Source of the DNA: CALWZE01 sp036644375
Lineage (GTDB): Bacteria; Bacillota; Clostridia; Oscillospirales; Ruminococcaceae
Length of the DNA: 41,318 nt
NCBI GenBank assembly: GCA_036644375.1
Contig: JAVXQD010000018.1
Coordinates: forward strand, 1-41,318
Direction of reading: 5' to 3'
This document shows, in pieces, positions 1 to 7,241 of this stretch (positions are counted from its first letter, which is position 1; the number at the start of each line of letters is the position of its first letter). The notes under the pieces are model-generated. The model did no database searches. It was not told where the DNA came from and was given only the letters and a program-made list of their open reading frames with translations. The position numbers were made by a program, and so were the translations under genes.

Positions 1-20
1 GTTAAGAAAGGAATAGCGTT

Positions 21-788
21 ATGGAAAATAGTATAAAAACAGATTTTCTGAGGACAGCGTTGATGTTTCGCTATGCAGTTCCGTGGGGCGTTAGGGTGAA
101 AGGGCTTGAGAATGTTCCCATCAAATGGATTTCGGCGTTGTGTTCGCCCGATTCCGCAGATGAAATGATGTTCAGTTATGTGCTGCACACGCAGAATATC
201 AGCTCTTTACCGTATTCCTTTGATGACACACCGCTTGCGGATGCATCGGAGCACGACATTGATTTGATAGAGGCTGTGGTGCGGCTTCGCATTACAGAGG
301 AACTCATCGGCTCGGTCAAGCATGTGAGGGACTGTCCCGAAAACGAAGGGGCTACGCAGAACGCAGGTGAATTGTATCACACCGCGCCCAGGGTTAACCT
401 TGAGCGCAGCAGCTTGCAGGCGACATTTGGCTATTACGTTACGCCTGAGGTTGCCGGCAGAGAGAGCGTGCGGATGCTCGTCACCTGCACATCGCCCCGC
501 GTGGGGAAATATATCATGCAGACAACGCTTTATGTGAGCGGAAAAGATTTCGGTGTCATTGACGAGCGCCAGATTTACGGTATTCCGATGACGTTTCGCG
601 TCATCAAAGAGCGTGCAGATATCATTGCACAGTGTATTGCCGAGGACGCGTTTGCTGCACTTGTCGAGCTCATGGTAGCCGAGCCGCAGACACCGAAAAA
701 CGAAACCGATCAAACCGCGTGCGACAAAGAAAAGCCGCACAGGACGCAGCAACGCCCTGTACGGCACACGCAGAAGAAGCCCCGCTAA
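21..788 (+). CDS. Unknown 255-aa island protein with basic tail
   Basis: I do not recognise the family. The ATG at 21 follows an AAGAAAGGA ribosome site at 5-13. The protein has no obvious signal peptide or membrane segment. The body (about residues 1-215) is mixed in composition and alternates hydrophobic and charged residues in a way that suggests strands. The last roughly 35 residues are hydrophilic, rich in Lys, Arg, Gln and Thr, and look disordered or nucleic-acid binding. It is the first gene of the visible island segment and lies 107 bp upstream of the excisionase-like gene on the same strand, so it may belong to the element's control or maintenance region. That role is inferred only from position. 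Confidence 0.7.
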   Translation: MENSIKTDFLRTALMFRYAVPWGVRVKGLENVPIKWISALCSPDSADEMMFSYVLHTQNISSLPYSFDDTPLADASEHDIDLIEAVVRLRITEELIGSVKHVRDCPENEGATQNAGELYHTAPRVNLERSSLQATFGYYVTPEVAGRESVRMLVTCTSPRVGKYIMQTTLYVSGKDFGVIDERQIYGIPMTFRVIKERADIIAQCIAEDAFAALVELMVAEPQTPKNETDQTACDKEKPHRTQQRPVRHTQKKPR

Positions 789-795
789 AGAACCC

Positions 796-854
796 AATCT
801 GCTCCCTTATCCTACCATGTTTTTTCATTTACCGCAAGGCTTTGGGAGCAGATT
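796..854. repeat. 11-bp perfect inverted repeat ahead of xis
   Basis: AATCTGCTCCC at 796-806 is the exact reverse complement of GGGAGCAGATT at 844-854, with 37 bp between the arms. The pair fills the gap between the unknown gene and the excisionase-like gene and ends 27 bp before the xis ribosome site. It could be an operator, a recombination-protein site or an RNA hairpin. There is no T-run directly after the right arm, so it is not a standard terminator. Confidence 0.6.
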
Positions 855-895
855 CCATCAGTTTGAAACGAATGGAAAAACGGAGGATAATGATT

Positions 896-1150
896 ATGAA
901 AAATGCGATTGAATTTGAAAAAAACTATTTGACCGTAGCGGACATTAAAAAGTATTTGTGTATCAGCACTACAGCCGCATACGAATTGACACACCGCAAA
1001 GATTTTCCCGTTTGCCGCCTTGGCTCGTCTATTCGCGTTCCCGCGGCGCTGTTTTTAGAATGGGTCAAGCGCCACACGCACATCCCCGCAGAGCTTGCTG
1101 TGGCTGCACAAGGTATGCCGCAGGCGGAGGTGAGCCGCTATGCAAGGTAA
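896..1150 (+). CDS. Excisionase-like helix-turn-helix protein
   Basis: This 84-aa protein has the layout of Tn916-type excisionases and MerR-like small HTH proteins: a leading segment LTVADIKKYLCIS, a helix-turn-helix around residues 14-45, then a wing with RLGSSIRVPAALFLEWV. It would bind DNA near the attachment sites and steer the integrase towards excision. I chose ATG 896, 9 nt after GGAGG (882-886). An ATG at 890 in the same frame is only 3 nt away from that site, and longer upstream starts lack a ribosome site. The stop overlaps the first 11 bp of the integrase gene, which indicates translational coupling of Xis and Int. The family is judged from motif and neighbourhood. Confidence 0.75.
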   Translation: MKNAIEFEKNYLTVADIKKYLCISTTAAYELTHRKDFPVCRLGSSIRVPAALFLEWVKRHTHIPAELAVAAQGMPQAEVSRYAR

Positions 1151-2258
1151 GCGCGGAAAGGGAGAGGGCAATCTGCGCCGCTTGCCCAGCGGAAACTGGT
1201 TTGGGCAGATGATGGACGGCTATACCGATGCAGGCAAGCGCAACGTCGTGAGCTTCACCGCCCCGACACGCAGCGAAGTGCTTGACAAAATGGAAGAATA
1301 CCGCGCACAGAAAGTGCTTGCACCGGTCGCACCGCAGCAGGAAATTCAAAACGCGCTGTTTTCAAGCTTTGCCGAAGAATGGTATGCCGCCTACCGCACG
1401 CAGGTGGAGGAATCCACCTACAGCAACTATTTTTACACGCTTGCACTTCTGAAAAAGTGGTTTCGGGAAAAGCCGATAACGGAGCTGAAAACGATGGAAA
1501 TCAACGCCTTTATGAACCATCTTGAGGCACAGGGCTACTCCTATTCTCAAATCAGCAAGTGCCGCTCGATGCTGATCCAGATTTTTGACGCGGCGGAATC
1601 CGACGATCTTGTGCAGAAAAACTATGCACGCAAGGCATTCCACGGCACAAAACGTGCCGCCAAAGAGAAAAGCACCCATAAAAAGGACGCGTTCACAGTG
1701 GACGAGGTTGCCATTCTGATGGAGCAGCTTCCCCACACGCTGATTGGCTACAGCATTCGGCTGATGCTTGTGACGGGATTGCGCATGCAGGAGCTGCTTG
1801 CGCTGACACCGCAGGATATTGGTACGGATGGCAGCTGGGTGAACGTTAAAAAAGCCGTAAAAATGGTGGCGGGCAAGCCTGTGCTGGGCGTGCCAAAAAG
1901 CAGCACCAGTACCCGCACAATTCCTATCGCCCCCAAATACCGCGAGATTGCAAGGTGGCTGCGCGAAAACGGCGGACAGGCGTTTTTGTGGTGTGCGGCA
2001 AAGCGCGACAATCTGCTGGTCGACACCGGCACTGCGCGCAGAAGCTATTACCGCACCCTCGCCAAAATGCCCGGTGTGCGCCGGCTTTCACCGCACTGCT
2101 GCCGGCACACCTATGTAACGCTGTTGCAGCGCCAAGGCGTACCCATGGAGACAATCTCAAAGCTGACGGGGCATACCGACATTCAAACCACAGGCGTATA
2201 TCTGCACATTGGAAGCGACACACTGGAACAGGCGGTAAAAACGCTGGAAACACTGTAA
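1140..2258 (+). CDS. Tyrosine recombinase, Tn916-like integrase
   Basis: The 372-aa protein is a complete phage/ICE-type integrase that would catalyse insertion and excision of the island. Residues 1-60 resemble the arm-binding three-stranded domain (GNLRRLPSGNWFGQ). Residues 70-165 form the SAM-like core-binding domain. Residues 185-372 form the catalytic domain, with the full set of active-site residues: Arg215 in TGLRMQEL, Lys253 after the beta hairpin, His319 and Arg322 in HCCRH, His345 in LTGH, and nucleophile Tyr354 in GVYLHI. The gene overlaps the excisionase gene by 11 bp and has no ribosome site of its own better than the one embedded in xis. Length and domain order are normal for the family. 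Confidence 0.93.
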   Translation: MQGKRGKGEGNLRRLPSGNWFGQMMDGYTDAGKRNVVSFTAPTRSEVLDKMEEYRAQKVLAPVAPQQEIQNALFSSFAEEWYAAYRTQVEESTYSNYFYTLALLKKWFREKPITELKTMEINAFMNHLEAQGYSYSQISKCRSMLIQIFDAAESDDLVQKNYARKAFHGTKRAAKEKSTHKKDAFTVDEVAILMEQLPHTLIGYSIRLMLVTGLRMQELLALTPQDIGTDGSWVNVKKAVKMVAGKPVLGVPKSSTSTRTIPIAPKYREIARWLRENGGQAFLWCAAKRDNLLVDTGTARRSYYRTLAKMPGVRRLSPHCCRHTYVTLLQRQGVPMETISKLTGHTDIQTTGVYLHIGSDTLEQAVKTLETL

Positions 2259-2260
2259 TT

Positions 2261-2292
2261 AAACTACTTTTGTTAAAACAGTAAGTTTTTTT
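2261..2292 (+). terminator. Weak A/T-rich terminator after the integrase
   Basis: AAACTAC (2261-2267) can pair with GTAAGTTT (2281-2288) through one bulged A. The TTTT/AAAA pair inside extends the stem, and a run of T follows to 2292. The stem is nearly all A-T and therefore weak. It sits right after the integrase stop at 2258. Confidence 0.4.
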
Positions 2293-2310
2293 GATTTTCA
2301 AGAAATTTAG

Positions 2311-2339
2311 TTGACATTCGTGTTTGCCATAACTATACT
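2311..2339 (+). promoter_or_regulatory. Near-consensus promoter for the second recombinase unit
   Basis: TTGACA (2311-2316) and TATACT (2334-2339) are separated by exactly 17 bp, close to the sigma-A consensus. It points at the recombinase-like pair starting at 2606, leaving a leader of about 260 nt. That makes the pair a transcription unit separate from xis-int. Confidence 0.75.
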
Positions 2340-2605
2340 ATTAGTGTTACAAGATGCGATTTTATTTTTGAAATTCGCTTTCTTGTCTCCGTTGATTTTA
2401 ACGCTTCTGAGAAGCACACCCTAAGAAATTCCTTGTCATGAGGAAAAGAGCGCATTTTAAAAGGGCGCAGTTTGATTGAATGTCAAGCTGCGCCCTTTTT
2501 GTGTGTAGTCTCAGCTGCGCAGTTTTTCCTTTCCGGCCGGAAATTGTAAGCCTAAATATTCGCAAGGCTGGCATAACCGGAATGTTTACGAAAGGGAAAA
2601 TCAAC
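2340..2605 (+). promoter_or_regulatory. Leader with five-codon ORF and internal terminator
   Basis: Between the promoter at 2311-2339 and the gene at 2606 lie a five-codon reading frame at 2354-2371 (ATG CGA TTT TAT TTT TGA), a small hairpin GCTTC-TGA-GAAGC near 2403-2415, and the strong hairpin at 2459-2500. The arrangement of promoter, short ORF, terminator and gene resembles a transcription-attenuation leader. The short ORF has no clear ribosome site, so its translation is doubtful. Confidence 0.45.
2459..2500 (+). terminator. 17-bp rho-independent terminator hairpin in the leader
   Basis: Bases 2459-2475 pair with 2483-2499 over 17 bp, broken only by one G-U pair, around a 7-nt loop (2476-2482). 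The stem begins AAAAGGGCGCAG and its 3' arm ends CGCCCTTTTT. It lies about 120 nt downstream of the promoter start and 106 bp before the recombinase-like gene, so it would stop most transcripts unless relieved. Confidence 0.8.
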
Positions 2606-4174
2606 ATGGCAACTTCAAAAAACGACTTCGAATGTCACGGCGGGAAAGTGCGTGAAAAGGTACACCGTACGCGTGGCAAGCATGACGCGATTCTTATGAT
2701 GATCAACCCCGCAACAAGCGAGCCTTACACTTATCAAGAAATGATTGCCTCACTGGAGCAGCGGCTTATCGACCGCCCTGCCGAGGAAGCGCTCATTCAG
2801 CACCAGCTCGAACAGTTGCAGACACGTGCAGACGAAAATGCGCAGCGCGTTTTTACGCTGAGCCGTCGCGGAAAAAGCAAAGAGGAGGCGCTGCAGCGCC
2901 TGCACAAAGAGGCGTATCCACAGGCAGAGGTCTTGATGAAGCTTTTGTTTCGCCCTGCTTGGAACGCAAGCGTGGCGGCTGGTATTGTCACCGTGCGGCA
3001 GTTTGTCGGGTTCTTGGGCAAAGAATTGCTCTATATAAACCTGCCCGAAAGCACGCGTGAGCATTTGCGCGGGGTGATGAACACGGTTCTTTTGCCCGTA
3101 ATGGGTGAAATGCATCTGCGCGATTTGACGGCTGAAAATCAGAAAAGGCTGATTCGAAAAATTAACAGCAATTTGCGTAAAAGCGGCGCGGAAGCTTCAA
3201 AATGCGGGTATGCACGACGCGCGTATCAGGAACTTTTTAAAACTATGGAAGAGTACAACGCTCCGGCCAACGGCTGCGCACGCACTTTAAGCGACATGAT
3301 TTCCATTGCAAAAAGCAAAAACATGTCGCTGCCGTCCTCTTTGCGCCCAAATCATTTGGACGAGGCACAGCGCACGGCACTTTTTGCGCTGCCTGTGACT
3401 GAAACTGCTGATTTAGCGGTGCTTGTGTGGGTGGCGCTGATTTACTGCGGCATGTCCTTAAATGAAATTGGAACGGCACGGTTTGGTGACATTCAAGTGC
3501 TGGAGACAAAGCTGGAGCACTGCTATACACTTCTTGTCTCCCGCGTCATGCGCAAAAAAGGTGCGCGTCTTTCCACGTTGCGTGTGCGAAACGATGAGTT
3601 TCCGTTTAAAGCGTTTCGCGTGATTGTGATGTATCCTTGGGCAGCGGAAATTTTGGAGCGGTGCGCCGCCGCGCTGCGTGCACAGAGCCTGTCGGACGAT
3701 ACACTGGCAGATCTTCGCTTCTCTGAAATTATCGACGGAGCACTGCTTGCGCCTAGTGAAATGGATGCACGGATTCGCGCGCACATGAAGCGCGCGGGCA
3801 TTGCTGACATCGCCGTCCCGCGTACCGGCGGGGATGGTGCTGTCACGAAAGGAGACATTCGAGCCGCGGTAAGTTGGATTGAAAGCGACGCGCGTTATGT
3901 GGCAGAAGCGCTTTGCGGCATCAATACAATCATGCAGCACGCCATGTTTGGCATCGCAGCCACAGAAACCGATGAAACTGCGTATCTGGCGCTTTTATCG
4001 CCTGAATATGCTCTTGCGCGATATCACCATCTGCGGCGTTTTACTCCGTTTCAAAATCAAGACAGCAACGCAGCAATGCAATTGTATGTAAAAAACGAAA
4101 GTGATGCACCGCAAACGCTCACCGTTACCGCCGATTATGGCATCAACCTTTTTTGGAGGGAAACATTAAAATGA
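2606..4174 (+). CDS. Degenerate tyrosine-recombinase-fold protein
   Basis: Residues 1-90 of this 522-aa protein are charged and helical. Residues about 120-220 look like a core-binding SAM-like domain (PVMGEMHLRDLTAENQK). From about 255 the chain follows the catalytic-domain pattern, but the first arginine motif reads CGMSLNEI (281-288), with Ser284 where TGLRxGE has Arg. The HxxR box appears only as SDAR (427-430). A His445 and Tyr460 sit roughly where the last His and the nucleophile would be. It is therefore probably not an active recombinase and may be a structural or regulatory partner. ATG 2606 follows AAAGGGA (2591-2597); longer in-frame starts run back into the terminator. The stop overlaps the next start as ATGA, a sign of coupled translation. 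The chain ends in a strand-like tail (LTVTADYGINL). Confidence 0.75.
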   Translation: MATSKNDFECHGGKVREKVHRTRGKHDAILMMINPATSEPYTYQEMIASLEQRLIDRPAEEALIQHQLEQLQTRADENAQRVFTLSRRGKSKEEALQRLHKEAYPQAEVLMKLLFRPAWNASVAAGIVTVRQFVGFLGKELLYINLPESTREHLRGVMNTVLLPVMGEMHLRDLTAENQKRLIRKINSNLRKSGAEASKCGYARRAYQELFKTMEEYNAPANGCARTLSDMISIAKSKNMSLPSSLRPNHLDEAQRTALFALPVTETADLAVLVWVALIYCGMSLNEIGTARFGDIQVLETKLEHCYTLLVSRVMRKKGARLSTLRVRNDEFPFKAFRVIVMYPWAAEILERCAAALRAQSLSDDTLADLRFSEIIDGALLAPSEMDARIRAHMKRAGIADIAVPRTGGDGAVTKGDIRAAVSWIESDARYVAEALCGINTIMQHAMFGIAATETDETAYLALLSPEYALARYHHLRRFTPFQNQDSNAAMQLYVKNESDAPQTLTVTADYGINLFWRETLK

Positions 4175-5907
4175 AAACAAAGGAATACAGCGCAGGCGAC
4201 GTAAAGTTTGTCATTGCCTGCGCAAAGCCCGCGGCGATACACGACAAACGCGAGTGCTGTCGCGCAAAAATAAACGTGATAGATGAAAAAACGGGAAAGA
4301 CACTCACAAAGCGCGACTTGTACGGCAGCGACAGCGATTACCCTGTTGACCGCACAGTATATGGCAAAAGCCCGCAGGATATTTACCATAACAAACTGCC
4401 GCAGGTTGCAGCGTCTATCCTCGCGCAGATGAAAGAACGTGGGCTTTTACCGTGCGATGAGCCTGCGGTACGGAACGACTTGGTGGATTTGGCAAAAATG
4501 CACGAGGATGAGTTCTTTCACTACTATGCGGCAACGGGGAGATGCAATGCAGAGACGCTGTGTGAATATCGCGGTCAATATAAATTGATGCTTGCAACGC
4601 TTCCGCATGTGGAGGCAGAAACCCTCACGCAGGACGTGTACCTTGCTTTGCAATACAGCGTGTGCGAGACGGCGCTTGCAACCGCGCGCAATGCGAAAGA
4701 CTGGAAGCCCGGCGACGCTGCTCCGCCGTCCGCACAAAAGCGACTTTATCTGCTTTACCGGCTGCTCGACTATCTAAAGCATGTGGAAAATTGCCCCATG
4801 CCTCTCATTCCGTGTCCTTATCAGGGGCGAGTCACAAACACCCAGCAGCTTTTAGATTTGATGGAAGACGTTCGCATTTATCCTGACCGTTTACTTGCCG
4901 CGTTTTCCGGGCTTTGCGCGCAGGCTTCAGAGCCTGCAAATTTGCTGCTGGCTGTGATGCTCGATACAGGTCTGCGCCTTGGAGAAGCGCTGGGGCTGCT
5001 GTGGGGCTCACTCTGCTGCATAGACGGCAGCCAAGGCCCGCTGTACTATTTGCAGGTTACAGGCCAGATGGACACCGGCACGCATCTCCGCAAAGAACTG
5101 ACAAAAACCGAAAGCGGCTACCGCACTGTGCCACTCTCCTCGGAAATTGGCGCACGGCTGGCCACACGAAAAGCCGAGCTTGCGCGCCGCTGCGGTGACG
5201 TTGACCTTGTGCTGATGTTGGCGCGCGAGCAAGGCGGTGTGCTTTCTCAGACGTCGCAGGTTGCCGCACAGTGCGAAACCGCGCTATCTGCGCTGTTCCG
5301 CGCTGGCGTTAAGCAAAGCGATGCGCTTTCGATTCTCAAAGCACGCCGCCCGCTTCTATTTAACGCAAAAGAGCAAGATGCAGCGCTCGAGCGTTCCATG
5401 ACACTTCATTCCATGCGGCGCAATTCTTGCACGCAGCTGCACACAGAAGGTGGACTTGTATCCGCAGAAATTGACGCACAAATGGGGCACGTTTCTCAAA
5501 AGAAAAAGCGCACTGCAGCCGCAGCGCGCGGCGCAAAAACGCAGCAGGAACAGTATGCGATGTGCATGCAAAAGCAAGTGAGCAAAACGCCGTTTCACGG
5601 GCAAGGAATGCTCTGCTACACGGCGGACAGCGGTGCACGGCAACAACAAACAGAGGTTCCTGCTTGCAGGATACAGCTCACGCTGCAGCCGGGTGTCAGT
5701 GCAGAGGTTTTTATACAAAGTACTGAACCCAACAATGGAATTTCCTACGTCACGGCTGATGCAGCGGCAATGGAGATAGCCGCTCTGCCGCAGAGCCTTT
5801 TGCCCACTGCACCGCCAGTAAGCTCCTGCGTGCGCGCAAGCGAAGCGGCAAATCGTATCCTTGCGGTGTCTTATCCGTTTGGCAAAGTGTCCAAAAATCA
5901 AGCGTAA
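4171..5907 (+). CDS. Large tyrosine recombinase with C-terminal extension
   Basis: The 578-aa protein has all the tyrosine-recombinase residues: Arg269 in DTGLRLGEAL, Lys312 in LTKTESGY, His413 and Arg416 in LHSMRR, His440 in QMGH, Tyr462 in QEQYAM. It is longer than a usual integrase at both ends: about 240 residues precede the catalytic domain, and about 115 residues follow the nucleophile, including a strand-rich piece near IQLTLQPGVSAEVFI. The ATG at 4171 lies 10 nt after GGAGGG (4155-4160) and overlaps the upstream stop by 4 bp. The gene is the last of the island before the tRNA. It could be the recombinase that targets this site, or a transposition protein acting together with its inactive neighbour. 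The family assignment is firm; the specific role is not. Confidence 0.85.
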   Translation: MKTKEYSAGDVKFVIACAKPAAIHDKRECCRAKINVIDEKTGKTLTKRDLYGSDSDYPVDRTVYGKSPQDIYHNKLPQVAASILAQMKERGLLPCDEPAVRNDLVDLAKMHEDEFFHYYAATGRCNAETLCEYRGQYKLMLATLPHVEAETLTQDVYLALQYSVCETALATARNAKDWKPGDAAPPSAQKRLYLLYRLLDYLKHVENCPMPLIPCPYQGRVTNTQQLLDLMEDVRIYPDRLLAAFSGLCAQASEPANLLLAVMLDTGLRLGEALGLLWGSLCCIDGSQGPLYYLQVTGQMDTGTHLRKELTKTESGYRTVPLSSEIGARLATRKAELARRCGDVDLVLMLAREQGGVLSQTSQVAAQCETALSALFRAGVKQSDALSILKARRPLLFNAKEQDAALERSMTLHSMRRNSCTQLHTEGGLVSAEIDAQMGHVSQKKKRTAAAARGAKTQQEQYAMCMQKQVSKTPFHGQGMLCYTADSGARQQQTEVPACRIQLTLQPGVSAEVFIQSTEPNNGISYVTADAAAMEIAALPQSLLPTAPPVSSCVRASEAANRILAVSYPFGKVSKNQA

Positions 5908-6005
5908 AATTTTATGTTTTAATCTAAGCTTTTGCGGTAAAAAAGCAGCAAAAATATGGAGGATTCGCTCAAATTTTGCCCCATTGCAAGACTACGAAAA
6001 TCTTC

Positions 6006-6026
6006 ATTCCGTACGTATTCCGTACG
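6006..6026. repeat. Two direct repeats ATTCCGTACG with 11-bp period
   Basis: ATTCCGTACG occurs at 6006-6015 and again at 6017-6026. Each copy contains the palindrome CGTACG. The spacing is about one helical turn, so two proteins could bind the same DNA face. The repeats lie in the non-coding strip between the last recombinase gene and the tRNA, where arm-type integrase or excisionase sites would be expected. Confidence 0.6.
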
Positions 6027-6121
6027 CGGCGAAAATTCGTTGTTTTTTATGTCCAAGAAAGGGGCGAAAGCAGCCTGTATGAGCAGCCAAGAAAAGCAAA
6101 AAACGGGATCATAACAACAAA

Positions 6122-6157
6122 AAAACAGACCCAAACGTAAAAGTTCAGGTCTGTTTT
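6122..6157 (-). terminator. Terminator downstream of tRNA-Ala
   Basis: AAAACAGACC (6122-6131) pairs with GGTCTGTTTT (6148-6157). Read on the minus strand, the stem is followed by a run of T into 6121-6116. It begins only 4 bp after the encoded CCA end of the tRNA, so it is the natural end of the tRNA transcript. Confidence 0.8.
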
Positions 6158-6160
6158 GCG

Positions 6161-6236
<76 letters not shown>

Positions 6237-6266
6237 ACCGTGTCCGTACAATTCATTTGCTTAATA

Positions 6267-6296
6267 ATTATACCCGAACACCGCTTGCTTTGTCAA
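6267..6296 (-). promoter_or_regulatory. Consensus promoter of tRNA-Ala
   Basis: On the minus strand, TTGACA (plus coordinates 6291-6296) and TATAAT (6267-6272) are both perfect hexamers with an 18-bp spacer. Transcription would start near 6260, about 24 nt before the mature tRNA 5' end at 6236. The -35 box sits 19 bp from the stop of the upstream membrane-protein gene. Confidence 0.85.
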
Positions 6297-6315
6297 TCCT
6301 TTTTTAAGATAAAAG

Positions 6316-6966
6316 CTATCCGATTCCGATCATTCCGCACACTATTAATCCCTCTGCAAAGACATATGTAAGCATCACCCAAAAATACTTTTTGGGTACG
6401 TTTATATCCTTTCTGAACTCGCGCAGGCAGAGAATAGAATCGGATACAAAAAAGCAGGAGCTTCCGATAAATACCATCAGTGAGGCGGAGGTCATCAGGC
6501 TCAGACATTGCAGCAGAGCCACGCAGTTCATAACCCCGAGCACCAAAAGATATACCGTTGAAACTATCGCCGTGAGCGCGCTGTGACCTTTTCTGAATAC
6601 CATACTTTCCAACGCCACGATGGTCAGGTAGGCGAGCGCCATCAAGATAATAGTAAGTACGCCGATTGCTTCGGGATTGATATTTTGAGAAAACGCGACC
6701 ACAAAACATATGTGAGCCGCCAAAAACAGGATTCCTCCGACGTAAAAGGCCTTTTTGAAAATGAGCAGGATATCTCCCGCCAGACTGCACACAACCGCTG
6801 CTAAAATCAGATAGTTCGGCACAGAGACACTCAGCAAATAGAAAACAAGCAAATTTGCAAGTATGAACGGTTTGTTGATGCTGCGCCATTTTTTGTTCTC
6901 GGTATAGCACGCATATAGCTGAATAATTGACGTCAGGACAAAAAAAGCAAAAATTATTTTTTCCAT
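6316..6966 (-). CDS. YhhN family membrane protein
   Basis: This 216-aa protein is mostly hydrophobic, with about eight predicted membrane helices. It shows the YhhN/TMEM86 hallmarks: an acidic pair in SLAGDILLIF near residue 65, FLAAHICFVVAF near 81-92, SSCFFVSDSILCLREF in the penultimate helices, and VMLTYVFAEGLIVCG at the end. Animal and some bacterial members hydrolyse lysoplasmalogens, which would fit an anaerobe with plasmalogen lipids, but the activity of this copy is inferred. Start ATG 6966 has GGAG a few bases upstream. The gene stands alone on the minus strand, 275 bp from the aminopeptidase gene and just upstream of the tRNA promoter. Confidence 0.8.
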   Translation of the reverse strand: MEKIIFAFFVLTSIIQLYACYTENKKWRSINKPFILANLLVFYLLSVSVPNYLILAAVVCSLAGDILLIFKKAFYVGGILFLAAHICFVVAFSQNINPEAIGVLTIILMALAYLTIVALESMVFRKGHSALTAIVSTVYLLVLGVMNCVALLQCLSLMTSASLMVFIGSSCFFVSDSILCLREFRKDINVPKKYFWVMLTYVFAEGLIVCGMIGIG

Positions 6967-7189
6967 TTATTTCTCCGTGTTTATTATTGGTATATCGGCT
7001 TCGCAGGCTGAAATTACGCCTCTTTTCAATTCAAGGCGATGACTGCGGCCGAAAGTGAACCCGAACACACCGGACTATAGGCGACATTGCATTTCATATG
7101 CGGCATCGAACGGCACACGAATTCCTGTGCCGACATTAATCATTTGAAAGCGCGCTAAAGCGGTGAAATGACTTTACTTTGTTAAAAAG

Positions 7190-7223
7190 CAGCGTTTGAC
7201 GAAAAAGTTTTCGTCAAACGCTG
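7190..7223 (-). terminator. Terminator of the prfA-aminopeptidase operon
   Basis: CAGCGTTTGACGAAAA (7190-7205) is followed almost immediately by its reverse complement up to 7223, a 16-bp perfect stem with a minimal loop. On the minus strand it is followed by CTTTTT. It lies 19 bp after the aminopeptidase stop. The remaining gap up to 6967 shows no gene or clear promoter. Confidence 0.85.
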
Positions 7224-7241
7224 TTGTTTATCGGAATGCAA

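Larger units (their letters stand above)
1..6160. mobile_element. Right-hand part of an integrated genomic island next to tRNA-Ala
   Basis: The stretch carries an unknown gene, an Xis-like gene, a tyrosine integrase and two further recombinase-fold genes, all on the plus strand, ending 254 bp from the 3' end of a tRNA gene. Integrases lying next to a tRNA 3' end are the usual sign of a site-specifically inserted element. The left end is outside the window, so neither the second attachment site nor the cargo can be seen. The right boundary is uncertain and lies somewhere between 5908 and 6163. No tRNA fragment duplication is visible inside the window. Confidence 0.7.

Noticed and set aside
207..797. 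196-aa minus-strand reading frame opposite the first gene
   Set aside because: It lies wholly antisense to the 21-788 gene, which has a good ribosome site; no ribosome site or family motif supports the opposite frame.
5356..5901. 181-aa minus-strand frame inside the large recombinase gene
   Set aside because: It is antisense to a gene with intact catalytic motifs and has no ribosome site.
7027..7137. Minus-strand frame of 36 codons starting MSAQEFVC in the gap before the YhhN gene
   Set aside because: No ribosome site precedes it, and the composition gives no support; treated as a chance frame.
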